Positions 36,194 through 43,585 of a stretch of DNA of 58,651 bases are shown here, piece by piece. The stretch comes from a virus, in the IMG/VR virus record IMGVR_UViG_3300010430_000038, positions 1 through 58,651 of that record. One strand, given 5' to 3'. Every line of letters starts with the position of its first letter. Position 1 is the first letter of the stretch. The notes beneath the pieces were generated by a model. The model was not told the origin of the DNA. It did not search any database and saw only the letters and a program-made list of their open reading frames with translations. The translations under genes and the position numbers were made by a program.

Positions 36194-36688
36194 TTAACCC
36201 CTGTTATTTTTTATTAGAGGGTATAAAAAATTAAAATCATATTCTGTTAAAAAATAATTATTACTCGTGAGATATTTTTCTACATTGCCCCCTTGAGGCT
36301 CTATATATCTATTGTCAATTTTATTAAAAGCGTGTCCGGGTTTTCCATATATATTAGTTGCTGTTACAATTTTTATATTTTTGTTTAAAAGAATATCACA
36401 CAAGTAACCGAATAAAATAGAAAAATCTTCACAATCCCCTTCTCGGGATTCTAATGTTCTTTCTGGCGCTGCCCAATAATCAATACCCCCATATTGCTTA
36501 ATATCTTTTTTGTAGGTTATATTTTGCCTTATCCATGTCAAAATTTCTTTTTCACTATTGCAATTTTGTAAATCTGGAGGAAGTTCATCCTTATTTAAAT
36601 TCATATCACACGAACATAAAATAATTGTTGCTATTAATATTAAAACTCCTGTTGCTAAAACTCTTTTTGATAAAATTATATTTTTCAT
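36194..36688 (-). CDS. lipoprotein with transglutaminase-like protease fold
   Basis: A 164-residue protein. A signal sequence (residues 1-26) ends in LCSC with probable lipid-modified Cys27. The mature part resembles bacterial transglutaminase-like cysteine peptidases: catalytic C86 in REGDCEDFSILF, H119 in KPGHAFNKI and an acidic residue in RYIEPQGG. It would sit on a membrane facing the periplasm. Its place in the early region suggests a host-envelope role such as superinfection exclusion. Not part of the lysis cassette. Confidence 0.65.
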   Translation of the reverse strand: MKNIILSKRVLATGVLILIATIILCSCDMNLNKDELPPDLQNCNSEKEILTWIRQNITYKKDIKQYGGIDYWAAPERTLESREGDCEDFSILFGYLCDILLNKNIKIVTATNIYGKPGHAFNKIDNRYIEPQGGNVEKYLTSNNYFLTEYDFNFLYPLIKNNRG

Positions 36689-36717
36689 ATTTGCTCCTAA
36701 ATATTTATTATTTATTT

Positions 36718-37359
36718 TTATCCATACATATTGAATGTGTTAATATACAAATCGTATAATTCAGTATCCAACTTCAAGAATTCTATAGTTTTACGAACTC
36801 TTTTAATTATATCCTCTCTTAACTTTTCAAAATCGTCCACTTTGTATTCTACTATGTGAATGTCTGTCAATTTATCCTCTTCATCCATCACACATACTAA
36901 ATATTCAAATTTTTCTATCTTGTCATTGTAGCAATACAATTTATGTTGAACAGTGTCCAAATATGTTCTTGCACTCTTGAATTTTCCTGTACATTTAATA
37001 TCAATTGTTTTATCAGTAAAACTAACATCTTTTTTACCATATAAACAATATTCAACATCATCTATTTCTATAAGACTCTTAGTTTTTTGTTGAAATATAC
37101 CTCCTTTACAATGTCTTAATACATCTTTGAATAGTTCTGAGCATTTCAAAGAGTTAACGTCTACTAGCTCATTTCCTAAAACTTTGTAAACCATGTTCTC
37201 AAAATCAATACCTCTTTTTACTGCATGATCCATTGGTTTACTATAATCTCTTGCTAAACTACTATGTAAACTATTAAAAGCTCTTTCTTTCCAACTATCC
37301 GGGCATTTCTGCAACCATTCTACGGAACCTATTAAACTAGGAGTTATTAATTTCGCCAT
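36718..37359 (-). CDS. RecB/Cas4-like PD-(D/E)XK nuclease
   Basis: A 213-residue nuclease with RGIDFENMV near residue 50, YGKKDVSFTDKTIDIKCTG (D and E/DxK core) and a downstream TVQHKLYCY motif with the Q-xxx-Y signature of RecB-family enzymes. It probably acts as a DNA exonuclease in recombination or end processing. Its 5' end overlaps the next gene by 23 bases. Confidence 0.75.
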   Translation of the reverse strand: MAKLITPSLIGSVEWLQKCPDSWKERAFNSLHSSLARDYSKPMDHAVKRGIDFENMVYKVLGNELVDVNSLKCSELFKDVLRHCKGGIFQQKTKSLIEIDDVEYCLYGKKDVSFTDKTIDIKCTGKFKSARTYLDTVQHKLYCYNDKIEKFEYLVCVMDEEDKLTDIHIVEYKVDDFEKLREDIIKRVRKTIEFLKLDTELYDLYINTFNMYG

Positions 37360-37669
37360 TTTTAGCCCCCATTCTCTTTAAATAAGTTTCAATTTTCTCA
37401 TATACCTTTTCACCATTTTGACAGAAATGGTAAACCTCTGTAATTTCCCCTCTTCCCCTTCTGTTGAAAGGAAAATTTGTCAATTCTTCAACAGGTATCA
37501 TTGTTTTATTAAGCATCTTTGTGGAATCCATCTTTCTTATACGATTGCCATACAACACCATTCTCAATATGTGTCCTGGAGTTTTACCAGTTATTATTGC
37601 AAATTGTTCTACAGTATAATACCCCTTTCCGTTAACCTTCATAGGTTCTATTATTCTATTACTTTCCAT
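37337..37669 (-). CDS. putative DNA-binding protein (MerR-type HTH)
   Basis: A 110-residue protein with a helix-turn-helix-like start: YYTVEQFAIITGKTPGHILR and a following wing segment (GNRIRKMDSTKMLNKTMIPV). This resembles MerR/excisionase-type domains. It precedes the RecB-like nuclease and may regulate the operon. Confidence 0.5.
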   Translation of the reverse strand: MESNRIIEPMKVNGKGYYTVEQFAIITGKTPGHILRMVLYGNRIRKMDSTKMLNKTMIPVEELTNFPFNRRGRGEITEVYHFCQNGEKVYEKIETYLKRMGAKNGEINNS

Positions 37670-37699
37670 TGTATCCCCTTTTAAATTCTGTTTTATTCA

Positions 37700-37759
37700 T
37701 CAATACTCCCCACAAACATCACAATCTATATCTTCCTCGCATTCTTCACAATTTTTCAT
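37700..37759 (-). CDS. 19-residue double-CxxC peptide
   Basis: ATG 37759 with GGAG 6 bases upstream encodes a peptide with CEEC and CDVC pairs spaced like a zinc knuckle. It is just downstream of the terminator at 37781. Short but well initiated. Confidence 0.35.
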   Translation of the reverse strand: MKNCEECEEDIDCDVCGEY

Positions 37760-37780
37760 TTAATACTCCACTTAATAAAA

Positions 37781-37814
37781 TGGGTAGGATAAAACACACT
37801 ATCAAACCTACCCA
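37781..37814 (-). terminator. terminator after tRNA-like array
   Basis: TGGGTAGG/CCTACCCA, an eight-base-pair stem with an 18-base loop. On the minus strand it is followed by ATTTTATT. It separates the tRNA-like array from the replication operon. Confidence 0.55.
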
Positions 37815-37941
37815 CAATTAAAAAAGTATATTTTTGCTTTTTGATAGAATATTTCAAAAACAAATTATAAATTTTTACACCCTGAGCAACGCAGCAGGGA
37901 TGACAGACTAAGCAACGCAGTAATCTGTTATTTGTGGAATA

Positions 37942-37956
37942 GGAGAATCGAACTCC
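37942..37956 (-). ncRNA. orphan T-arm after tRNA-like element
   Basis: A T-arm (GGAG-TTCGATT-CTCC on the minus strand) follows directly the 3' end of the element at 37958-38065. Its downstream bases TTCCACA can pair with TGTGGAA at about 38116-38122, on the other side of that element, so it may belong to an outer tRNA-like unit that encloses it. Confidence 0.35.
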
Positions 37957-37957
37957 A

Positions 37958-38065
37958 AGTAACAACTGGAATCGAACCAGTGACGCGAGGGATTTTAAGT
38001 CCCCTCAATTAAGTAAATTAAAAGGACTGAAAAGCCCTCCGCTCTACCAACTGAGCTACGTTACA
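37958..38065 (-). tRNA. unusual tRNA with two anticodon-like arms, tRNA-Leu(UAA)-like
   Basis: The acceptor pairs GTAACG with TGTTAC. The D-arm GCTC-AGTTGGTA-GAGC and T-arm ACTGG-TTCGATT-CCAGT are canonical. Between them are two hairpins: AGGGC/GTCCT with loop TTTTCA, and GGGGA/TCCCT with loop CTTAAAA (anticodon TAA, Leu). The first is an extra segment of about 33 bases. The D-arm and short variable region are class I, unlike normal tRNA-Leu. Confidence 0.5.
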
Positions 38066-38125
38066 TCGTCTTAATTTATACGTATACTTATTTATTAAGA
38101 CGTACACCTTGCTATTTCCACATAT

Positions 38126-38185
38126 TTAGAGAAATGGGAATTGAACCCATCTAAACCGTCGTTTATTTCACCAGAAATTCCCTAA
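38126..38185 (-). ncRNA. 60-nt tRNA-like element without D-arm
   Basis: An eight-base acceptor TTAGGGAA/TTCTCTAA (one G-U) and a perfect T-arm ATGGG-TTCAATT-CCCAT. Only 27 bases lie between acceptor and T-arm, too few for both D and anticodon arms; they include ATTTC/GAAAT pairing and a GACGGTTTA stretch also seen in the next element. Confidence 0.45.
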
Positions 38186-38202
38186 CCTCGAAGTAGCCCA
38201 AT

Positions 38203-38269
38203 TATCAATGACAAGGGAATCGAACCCTTTAAGCCGTCACTTACTTAACAACCATAAGTTGCATTGATA
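38203..38269 (-). ncRNA. 67-nt tRNA-like element, Asn-like loop
   Basis: A perfect eight-base acceptor TATCAATG/CATTGATA and T-arm AAGGG-TTCGATT-CCCTT. The space holds one arm only, ACTTAT/GTAAGT, whose loop includes TTGTTAA (an Asn GUU-type anticodon loop). No D-arm can form. The linker carries GACGGCTTA. Confidence 0.45.
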
Positions 38270-38291
38270 TAGTCGGAGTACTTCATTTATT

Positions 38292-38360
38292 GCTACTAAT
38301 TGGATTCGAACCAATAACTTCTCTTCCTAGGAAAGAGACATTCCCACATTTAATAGTAGC
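38292..38360 (-). ncRNA. 69-nt tRNA-like element with central CTA
   Basis: A perfect seven-base acceptor GCTACTA/TAGTAGC and T-arm ATTGG-TTCGAAT-CCAAT. The anticodon-like arm has a six-base stem TCTCTT/AAGAGA and a seven-base loop TCCTAGG, which would place CTA at 34-36 but lacks U33. There is no regular D-stem in the 15 bases before it. Confidence 0.45.
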
Positions 38361-38458
38361 ACCAAAGCCAGTTTCTCCCAAGTCTGGCAAGGCCATAGAT
38401 TTGCCATTTTCACAATTAGCCTCATTGTTAATCATGTATAATCGTAACCTACTCTGCT
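38361..38458 (-). other. gap between tRNA-like elements
   Basis: It holds two hairpins, TGGCAA/TTGCCA and GCCAG/CTGGC, but no T-arm or acceptor pair. The similar gap at 38580-38731 holds CCATT/AATGG enclosing GTAAC/GTTAC. These may be decayed or still more divergent elements. Confidence 0.3.
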
Positions 38459-38579
38459 TGACGATGGTGGGATTTGATACCCACATGAGTATAAATCCGT
38501 TTGTTTAACGTGTACGGCGCACCTCTAACACACTATACTCTCAGTTACTTTAGCGTATAACCCTTCCGCCACATCGTCA
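38459..38579 (-). tRNA. 121-nt tRNA-like element, Leu/Ser-like D-arm
   Basis: A perfect eight-base acceptor TGACGATG/CATCGTCA, a D-arm GCG-(11)-CGC resembling class II tRNAs, and a T-arm GTGGG/CCCAC with an eight-base loop. The middle is expanded to about 75 bases; it contains GAGTATA pairing with TATACTC and an inner GTGT/ACAC. A possible anticodon loop CTGAGAG (GAG, Leu) is not supported by a good stem. Confidence 0.4.
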
Positions 38580-38731
38580 CATAGTCTATTCCTATTAGTC
38601 AGCTTACTTTTCCAGTATCGATAGGTGGTAGGTAATAAGCTCTACGAGGGATTTACACTTAAAGACACCCCACCCATCCCATTACAAGGTAACTTGTTAC
38701 AATGGTCACAATTCGTTTAGTGTTGCCAATC

Positions 38732-38826
38732 GTTGCTACATGGACTCGAACACATTTTATTAGTTTCATTAACTTACTTTCTTCGGAAGTAAGTTTTGCT
38801 AATAACGCTCCTACTGCAATAGCAAC
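38732..38826 (-). ncRNA. 95-nt tRNA-like element with 9-bp anticodon-like stem
   Basis: A perfect seven-base acceptor GTTGCTA/TAGCAAC. The anticodon-like hairpin is AACTTACTT/AAGTAAGTT with loop CCGAAGA (central GAA). The normal stem is five base pairs. The T-arm (TTCGAGT loop) is imperfect. A small TTA/TAA arm could be a variable arm. Confidence 0.4.
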
Positions 38827-38896
38827 ACTCCCCGCATGTGGATTCCGCCACATGGTTAACGGTCGGGACAACCGTGTTATTGTCTCTCCTGAGTTA

Positions 38897-38917
38897 TTCC
38901 CTTACTCCAAAAGGGAA
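38897..38917 (-). ncRNA. anticodon-arm-like hairpin, 7-bp stem
   Basis: TTCCCTT/AAGGGAA with seven-base loop TTGGAGT (GGA at 34-36, U33 present). It lies downstream of an orphan T-arm at 38927-38943 and is not enclosed by a clear acceptor stem. Confidence 0.3.
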
Positions 38918-38926
38918 ACATATCAC

Positions 38927-38943
38927 CAAGGAATCGAACCTTG
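38927..38943 (-). ncRNA. orphan T-arm
   Basis: A perfect T-arm CAAGG-TTCGATT-CCTTG on the minus strand with no matching acceptor strand found nearby. Confidence 0.35.
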
Positions 38944-38972
38944 ACTTTTCATACCAATCCTAAACAACCGAT

Positions 38973-38987
38973 CTGGAATCGAACCAG
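38973..38987 (-). ncRNA. orphan T-arm
   Basis: CTGG-TTCGATT-CCAG on the minus strand, six bases after the end of the element at 38994-39083. No partner acceptor strand was found. Confidence 0.35.
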
Positions 38988-38993
38988 CACTTT

Positions 38994-39083
38994 CGCCGAG
39001 GCAAGAATCGAACTTGCTCACCAATTTCATTATATTTCGTCAAATATAGTTACGTTGCGCTCTACTCATTGAGCTACTCGGCA
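38994..39083 (-). tRNA. tRNA-like element with canonical D- and T-arms
   Basis: The acceptor TGCCGAG/CTCGGCG, D-arm GCTC-AATGAGTA-GAGC and T-arm GCAAG-TTCGATT-CTTGC are all regular. The anticodon region is 41 bases and instead of a normal arm contains the long hairpin TATATTT-GACG-AAATATA. No standard seven-base anticodon loop can be placed, so the amino acid is not assignable. It starts 6 bases after the stop of the gene at 39090. Confidence 0.5.
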
Positions 39084-39089
39084 TTTATA

Positions 39090-39308
39090 TTAATATTCTT
39101 CTTCTTCCTCCTTTGGCTTCTTGCTCCATTCTTTTATTAGTTCTTCCATATTGTCTACCTCATCAAAAGAAGCAAAACAAACTTCGCCAATTCCATTTCT
39201 AGCTACTATCCAATCTGATCCTATAGCTTCAATTCTTCTATTTCTATCAAAATATTCCCCTGTAAAATAACCCTTGCAATTTCCATAAAGCATTTTTCCT
39301 ACAAACAT
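39090..39308 (-). CDS. hypothetical protein upstream of tRNA-like array
   Basis: A 72-residue protein with AAGGAG before the ATG. The C-terminus is a Glu/Lys tail. It ends 6 bases before the first tRNA-like element, so the array is probably transcribed from the same message. Function unknown. Confidence 0.55.
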   Translation of the reverse strand: MFVGKMLYGNCKGYFTGEYFDRNRRIEAIGSDWIVARNGIGEVCFASFDEVDNMEELIKEWSKKPKEEEEEY

Positions 39309-39331
39309 ATTTTATCTCCTTCTTTTAATTA

Positions 39332-39362
39332 AGTAGGTAAGATTTTTATTATCCCACCTACT
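39332..39362 (-). terminator. hairpin downstream of SR-repeat genes
   Basis: AGTAGGT/ACCTACT, seven base pairs with a 17-base AT-rich loop, in the gap 39309-39477. The sequence resembles the hairpin at 37781. It probably ends the SR-repeat message; the remaining gap shows nothing else clear. Confidence 0.45.
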
Positions 39363-39477
39363 AAAAACAAAAAATAATCATCTAAATGTGTTTTCCAATA
39401 TATTATACATAAGGAGGCTTTAAACCCCTCCGCATACATACCTCCGTATATATATATAAATCTTAAATATTATTATA

Positions 39478-39684
39478 CTAAATGCTCCTTGACCCTGACC
39501 TTGACATTGACCTTGACCTTGACCATGACCTTGACCATGACCTTGACCTTGACCTTGATATTGACCTTGACCATGACATTGACTTTGACCTTGACCTTGA
39601 CCATGAACTTGCCCATGCCCCTGATCTTGACCTTGACATTGCCATTGGATTATCATAACCAGTTATCAACATTGCTTGATTCAT
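39478..39684 (-). CDS. SR-repeat protein, copy 5
   Basis: A 68-residue member of a tandem family. It has the common leader MNQAMLITGYDNPM followed by Ser alternating with Arg, Trp, Gly, Lys and Met, ending SRSI. The start is one base after the stop of copy 4, whose last codons (TCA AGG AGC) supply the AAGGAG site. No structured domain; function unknown. Confidence 0.55.
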   Translation of the reverse strand: MNQAMLITGYDNPMAMSRSRSGAWASSWSRSRSKSMSWSRSISRSRSRSWSRSWSRSRSMSRSGSRSI

Positions 39685-39685
39685 T

Positions 39686-39964
39686 TTAAATGCTCCTTGA
39701 CCATGACCATGGCCTTGAAAATGCCCCTGATCTTGACCTTATCCATGACCCTGAACTTGAACTTGACCCTGAACTTGAACTTGACCATGACCTCGACCAT
39801 AAACTTGACCATGAATATGGTCTTGCACATGAACTTGACCATGACCATGACTCTGACTTTGACTTTGACTTTGACCATGACCTTGACCGTAACCATGACC
39901 ATGACCTTGACCCTGACATTGACATTGGATTATCGTAACCAGTTCTCAACATTGCTTGATTCAT
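39686..39964 (-). CDS. SR-repeat protein, copy 4
   Basis: A 92-residue family member: leader MNQAMLRTGYDNPM, then Ser-X dipeptides with X mostly Arg, Trp, Lys and Gly, ending SRSI. Its ATG overlaps the stop of the upstream conserved gene as ATGA, which supports this frame over the other two open minus frames. Confidence 0.6.
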   Translation of the reverse strand: MNQAMLRTGYDNPMSMSGSRSWSWLRSRSWSKSKSKSESWSWSSSCARPYSWSSLWSRSWSSSSSGSSSSSGSWIRSRSGAFSRPWSWSRSI

Positions 39965-40245
39965 TTCACTTCTGTTGGCAATTCATCAATTTCAGTAACA
40001 TCAAGTATAGCACCTATCATAATTGTCACATTATTATTGTATGGCTCTACTTCATTTACTTTTTCCACTGGATCTTTCAAAAATTCATTGAACTTCCCAT
40101 CATCTGCAATCCAAGCTGCATTTTTTAATGTTAGATCGCTTTTTGTTACATCAATTACTTTGCCTGTGTAATGGTGAGTAACCGTTCTGATAAATATTTT
40201 CTTACCCTCAAATTTGTATAAACTGTGTTTTTTTGTTTTTGACAT
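39961..40245 (-). CDS. small conserved phage protein
   Basis: A 94-residue protein with a pattern known from many phages: IRTVTHHYTGKVIDV, LTLKNAAWIADDGKF and EVEPY. It probably forms a small beta-barrel; function unknown. It interrupts the SR-repeat array, and its stop overlaps the start of copy 4. AAGGAG precedes the ATG. Confidence 0.6.
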   Translation of the reverse strand: MSKTKKHSLYKFEGKKIFIRTVTHHYTGKVIDVTKSDLTLKNAAWIADDGKFNEFLKDPVEKVNEVEPYNNNVTIMIGAILDVTEIDELPTEVK

Positions 40246-40282
40246 AATTTCTCCTTATATTATTTAATTTTTAAAAATACCT

Positions 40283-40495
40283 TTATATTGACCTTGACCA
40301 TGCCCCTGAACTTAACCTTGACCTTGAGCTTGACCGTGAACATGCCCGTGTCCTTGACTCTGACCATGATCTTACCCTTTCCCCTGACCTTGAGCCTGTC
40401 CTTGACCTTGACCATGACATTGACCATGAACTTGATCTTGCCCCTGACCATGACATTGTATTATCAAAACCAGTTCTTAACATTGCTTGATTCAT
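40283..40495 (-). CDS. SR-repeat protein, copy 3
   Basis: A 70-residue family member (leader MNQAMLRTGFDNTM; Ser-Arg/Trp/Gly body; ends SRSI). It starts one base after the stop of copy 2, whose repeat end supplies the Shine-Dalgarno. Confidence 0.55.
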   Translation of the reverse strand: MNQAMLRTGFDNTMSWSGARSSSWSMSWSRSRTGSRSGERVRSWSESRTRACSRSSSRSRLSSGAWSRSI

Positions 40496-40496
40496 T

Positions 40497-40679
40497 TTAA
40501 CTGCTCCTTGACCCTGACCATGACCTTGACCATGACCTTGACCTTGACCATGACCTTGACCATGACCTTTCCCATGACCCTGACCATGACCTTGAAAATG
40601 ACCCTGACCATGCCCCTGATCTTGAACCTGACAATGAATGTGCGTTATCATAACCAGTTCTCAACATTGCTTGATTCAT
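40497..40679 (-). CDS. SR-repeat protein, copy 2
   Basis: A 60-residue family member with leader MNQAMLRTGYDN and a Ser-Trp/Arg/Gly body. Its ATG overlaps the stop of copy 1 (ATGA) and a TAAGGAG site lies just upstream. Confidence 0.55.
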   Translation of the reverse strand: MNQAMLRTGYDNAHSLSGSRSGAWSGSFSRSWSGSWERSWSRSWSRSRSWSRSWSGSRSS

Positions 40680-40849
40680 TTTTTACTCCTTACCCATGAC
40701 CCTGAACTTGACCTTGAACTTGAACTTGACCTTGCCCATGACCTTGCCCATGACCTTGCCCATGACCTTGACCCTGACCATGACCCTGACCATGACCCTG
40801 ACCCTGACATTGAATTATCATAACCAGTTCTCAACATTGCTTGATTCAT
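40676..40849 (-). CDS. SR-repeat protein, copy 1
   Basis: A 57-residue first member of the array: leader MNQAMLRTGYDNSM, then SGSW and SW-AR repeats and a VRSKK end. It starts 3 bases after the stop of the secreted-protein gene at 40853, with TTGGAG as ribosome binding site. Confidence 0.55.
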   Translation of the reverse strand: MNQAMLRTGYDNSMSGSGSWSGSWSGSRSWARSWARSWARSSSSSRSSSGSWVRSKK

Positions 40850-40852
40850 TTT

Positions 40853-41245
40853 TTACTCCAAAATATCAATTTCAAAATCAATACTTTCACTAAACATTAT
40901 TTTATTATCTTCTACTTTCACTTCAATATCATCTCTGTAAACAAAATCTTGATCGTCTGACCAAAATAACAAGGTCACTTTATCCTTCTTATCTACCAAT
41001 ATGTACATAAACATAACAATATTTCTATAATAGTATGCTTTATACTTATCTGTATTGCCATGTTCATCAACTCTAATAACACTGTAAATACTAGTCTTTT
41101 TTAATTGTTTAACTGGCTTTTTTAAGTCTAATATGGCACTGTCGTTTGTCCTTTTTATAAGGAAAATGTCTTCTGCACATACATAATAGAACTCTGCCAC
41201 GCATACAAAAGTTAACAATAATATGGTTATTATTAGTTTTTTCAT
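40853..41245 (-). CDS. secreted/periplasmic hypothetical protein
   Basis: A 130-residue protein with a clear signal peptide (KKLIITILLLTFVCVAEF, probable cleavage after VCA). The mature part is acidic and beta-rich. It is directly upstream of the SR-repeat genes and likely co-transcribed. Function unknown. Confidence 0.6.
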   Translation of the reverse strand: MKKLIITILLLTFVCVAEFYYVCAEDIFLIKRTNDSAILDLKKPVKQLKKTSIYSVIRVDEHGNTDKYKAYYYRNIVMFMYILVDKKDKVTLLFWSDDQDFVYRDDIEVKVEDNKIMFSESIDFEIDILE

Positions 41246-41257
41246 GTTTGCTCCTTT

Positions 41258-41713
41258 CTAATCAAACAATAATTTAATATCATCCCCCATTAATTTAATA
41301 GCTTCTTCTGCTTTTTCCTCAGTTTTGAAATATATAACCGCACCATTAGAAGTATAAATAGTATGAGTAATCTTTATCTTATAGACACCTTCATAATTAT
41401 GTAAGTATAAATAATATTTACACTCATCCCCATCTTCCAAATCAGGCTCCCAACCATCATTCAAATATTTTGCAATATGATATAATTTTAACCAAACATT
41501 TACTTTTTTAGCTATTTTTTCTGCTTCTTCTTCTGTATCAAATCTGTTATTATTATTTTTTCCGTAATTAGCAGAATGCTCAATTATAAATTCATCCCCA
41601 AAATAATATTCACCTTTAGGTTTCCAATCATCATTTTTCTTCAATGCTTCCATTTCATTTTTGGCATTGTTAATTATACTCTCTAATTGTTCAATTCTCT
41701 CTTTATCTGTCAT
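41258..41713 (-). CDS. hypothetical phage protein with repeated alpha/beta motif
   Basis: A 151-residue protein. A helical N-terminus is followed by two similar segments, RFDTEEEAEKIAKKVNVW and YFKTEEKAEEAIKLMGD, typical of small phage proteins that likely bind a partner. ATG 41713 is preferred over GTG 41716: GAGGAA lies 6-8 bases upstream and the start overlaps the preceding stop. Confidence 0.6.
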   Translation of the reverse strand: MTDKERIEQLESIINNAKNEMEALKKNDDWKPKGEYYFGDEFIIEHSANYGKNNNNRFDTEEEAEKIAKKVNVWLKLYHIAKYLNDGWEPDLEDGDECKYYLYLHNYEGVYKIKITHTIYTSNGAVIYFKTEEKAEEAIKLMGDDIKLLFD

Positions 41714-41901
41714 CACATTTCCTCAATTTCTTTTTCTAATGCTTCTTCTCTTTCATCTATATCATCTTCCCCATCTGGGTTTAGTGCTTCACCGTACCAT
41801 TCCCAGTTGTCTACTCCTCCATTTTCAAGTAAATTTAATCTCAATGATGATTTTCTTAAATTACAATACTCATTTTTTGTTATTGTTACTTTGCCTTCCA
41901 T
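41713..41901 (-). CDS. hypothetical protein, paralogue of 42159-42347
   Basis: A 62-residue acidic protein with the pattern I-T-xx-E-Y then GGVDNWEWYGEALNP. The same pattern occurs in the gene at 42159-42347. The C-terminal helix is Glu-rich. Confidence 0.5.
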   Translation of the reverse strand: MEGKVTITKNEYCNLRKSSLRLNLLENGGVDNWEWYGEALNPDGEDDIDEREEALEKEIEEM

Positions 41902-41919
41902 AATTTCTCCTTTTATTTT

Positions 41920-42159
41920 TTAAGGGTTCTTAACCCTTCTATACTCATAATTTTTCCATTTTAATTTAAAATTTGCTCCTGAATCTTCTGACTTCCAAAC
42001 TCCTACCCCATCAAAAACATAAACTATTGATCCTTCATCTGAACAACAAATTGAAGCAACAGGAATTGTGCCACCTGATGATGTATAGGCAAACGGCGTT
42101 ACGGCTAATAAACTAACTAACAATAAACATAGTAAAAATCCTACTAATATATTTTTCAT
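41920..42159 (-). CDS. secreted small protein
   Basis: A 79-residue protein with a signal peptide (residues 1-27, LLCLLLVSLLAVTPFAYT) and a short mature part containing YVFDGVGVWKSEDSGANF, like a single propeller-blade strand motif. Starts on the stop of the preceding gene. Confidence 0.5.
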   Translation of the reverse strand: MKNILVGFLLCLLLVSLLAVTPFAYTSSGGTIPVASICCSDEGSIVYVFDGVGVWKSEDSGANFKLKWKNYEYRRVKNP

Positions 42160-42347
42160 TACATCCTCTCTATTTTAATTATTAATTCTGTTTCTTTATC
42201 TTCTAAGCTCTCTTCACAATAAGGATTTAAGCTTTCATCATGCCCTTCCCAATTTTCCACTCCTCCTACCTCTAGCATCTCTAGTTTAATTTCTGCGAGT
42301 CTCAATTCCATATATTCTCTTTTTGATATTGTTATTTCTCCATTCAT
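42159..42347 (-). CDS. hypothetical protein, paralogue of 41713-41901
   Basis: A 62-residue protein (ITISKREYMELRLAEIKLEM, then GGVENWEGHDESLNPYCEE). Clearly related to 41713-41901. It overlaps both neighbours by a single base. Confidence 0.5.
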   Translation of the reverse strand: MNGEITISKREYMELRLAEIKLEMLEVGGVENWEGHDESLNPYCEESLEDKETELIIKIERM

Positions 42348-42685
42348 TATTTTTTCTCCTTTTTTGTAACTAATTTTTTAAATCTCATGTGTAAATATTC
42401 AAAAACGTTCATCCTTTGCATCTCTTTAATCTCCAGATCATATTGTAAATTCAAATTACCCAGTTCAAATACTTTATTGTGTAGTCTCTCCCACTCTTCG
42501 TTATATTCTTTCATTAGTCTTTCTATATTTTCATCCTGGAACACGTAATTGTAAATATCTTTTGCCCATTTTATTTGGTGTATAGGGTATGTTTCTTGTG
42601 TTTCTTTAATGTCTTGTATAGCATAAGAAGTTTCGTCATCATTTAAAGTTACTTCTATAGCTTTTTTAATTATATTAACCTTCAT
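42347..42685 (-). CDS. hypothetical helical protein
   Basis: A 112-residue charged protein, mainly helical after residue 35. AGGA lies upstream of the ATG. No family recognised. Confidence 0.5.
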   Translation of the reverse strand: MKVNIIKKAIEVTLNDDETSYAIQDIKETQETYPIHQIKWAKDIYNYVFQDENIERLMKEYNEEWERLHNKVFELGNLNLQYDLEIKEMQRMNVFEYLHMRFKKLVTKKEKK

Positions 42686-42696
42686 AAATCCTCCAT

Positions 42697-42921
42697 TTAT
42701 TTGTTAAATATACCAGTTTTCTTCCAACTCTTTTTAATCATCCATGGTTCAATATCATATTTATCTGCATATTTTAATTTTTGACCTATCATTCCCTCAG
42801 TAATAGATTCTTTTCCATATTTGGAAACTAGTTTAAATCTAAAGTTATCGTATACTTTACTTTCAACTAACCCTAAGTCTACTAATTTGGTAAGTTCCTC
42901 TTTATTTAATATTCGTGACAT
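42697..42921 (-). CDS. hypothetical protein, possible HTH
   Basis: A 74-residue protein with KEELTKLVDLGLVESKVYDN and SITEGMIGQKLKYADKYD helices, which could form a small DNA-binding domain. Not confirmable by eye. Confidence 0.45.
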   Translation of the reverse strand: MSRILNKEELTKLVDLGLVESKVYDNFRFKLVSKYGKESITEGMIGQKLKYADKYDIEPWMIKKSWKKTGIFNK

Positions 42922-42930
42922 TATTTACTC

Positions 42931-43344
42931 CTAAGTTTTTAATTTCCATTGCTCAAAACTAGTGCAAATATCTGCAAGAGAACAAATATAATCTTCACAA
43001 TTGATAAGTTCGTAATATTTACAATTATCACAACACTTCATTTTATCAATTAACTTTTCGTAAAAAGCAATTTTCTTATCTACAAATTCAGCTTTATATA
43101 TTCTAAATGGTTCTGAGGGTAATTTATCTGTAGAAGCTATTGCATGATATTTATTTTTATCCGGTGTTACTAATGTAAAAGCATATAATTCTTTTAGTTC
43201 AATCTCTTTTGTTTGTTTAAAAATATCCCCTTCTTCCATGTCTATTCCTGATTCTTTTAGGTAATTTATTACATTAGATTCATCAAAATATGTATCCGAC
43301 CAAAATTTATGTAATATGTCAATTAAGTCTTCTTTTTCTATCAT
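42931..43344 (-). CDS. Cys-rich C-terminal module protein (CxxCKY...W family)
   Basis: A 137-residue protein. The C-terminus carries the family module CDNCKYY...C...C...FEQWKLK with four cysteines and an invariant Trp. The N-terminal 90 residues are an unrelated alpha/beta region. One of at least six genes ending in this module. Confidence 0.55.
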   Translation of the reverse strand: MIEKEDLIDILHKFWSDTYFDESNVINYLKESGIDMEEGDIFKQTKEIELKELYAFTLVTPDKNKYHAIASTDKLPSEPFRIYKAEFVDKKIAFYEKLIDKMKCCDNCKYYELINCEDYICSLADICTSFEQWKLKT

Positions 43345-43575
43345 TTATTTCCCCTCCCAATTATTGTAATCCATAGTACAAGTTTCAGCCTTTGAACAAG
43401 CCTTACCATCTACACCATGCTTGCAATTGTCACAATATTTGAATTCTTTAGCTAATTCCCAATTGCTCTTTGTTGATTTATCACAAACGTATATACAAGA
43501 ACATGAGCAACATGGTTCCTCAGTTAAAACTAATTCTAAATATGTGCAATATTCGCAAACTTCCTTTATCTTCAT
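43345..43575 (-). CDS. Cys-rich module protein
   Basis: A 76-residue protein with two Cys clusters: CEYC/CCSCSCIYVC near the start and the family module CDNCKHG...C...C...NNWEGK at the end. Ten or more cysteines in 76 residues suggest metal binding. Confidence 0.55.
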   Translation of the reverse strand: MKIKEVCEYCTYLELVLTEEPCCSCSCIYVCDKSTKSNWELAKEFKYCDNCKHGVDGKACSKAETCTMDYNNWEGK

Positions 43576-43585
43576 TTTTCACTCC

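Larger units (their letters stand above)
39484..40812. repeat. degenerate hexanucleotide arrays (TCAWGG/CCWTGA)
   Basis: Five blocks of degenerate tandem hexamers (minus strand TCAAGG, TCATGG, TCAGGG; plus strand CCTTGA, CCATGA) at about 39484-39650, 39698-39930, 40288-40455, 40507-40635 and 40690-40812. All six frames stay largely open because of the repeat. Blocks are separated by a conserved 40-base unit that encodes the MNQAMLRTGYDN leader. Confidence 0.9.
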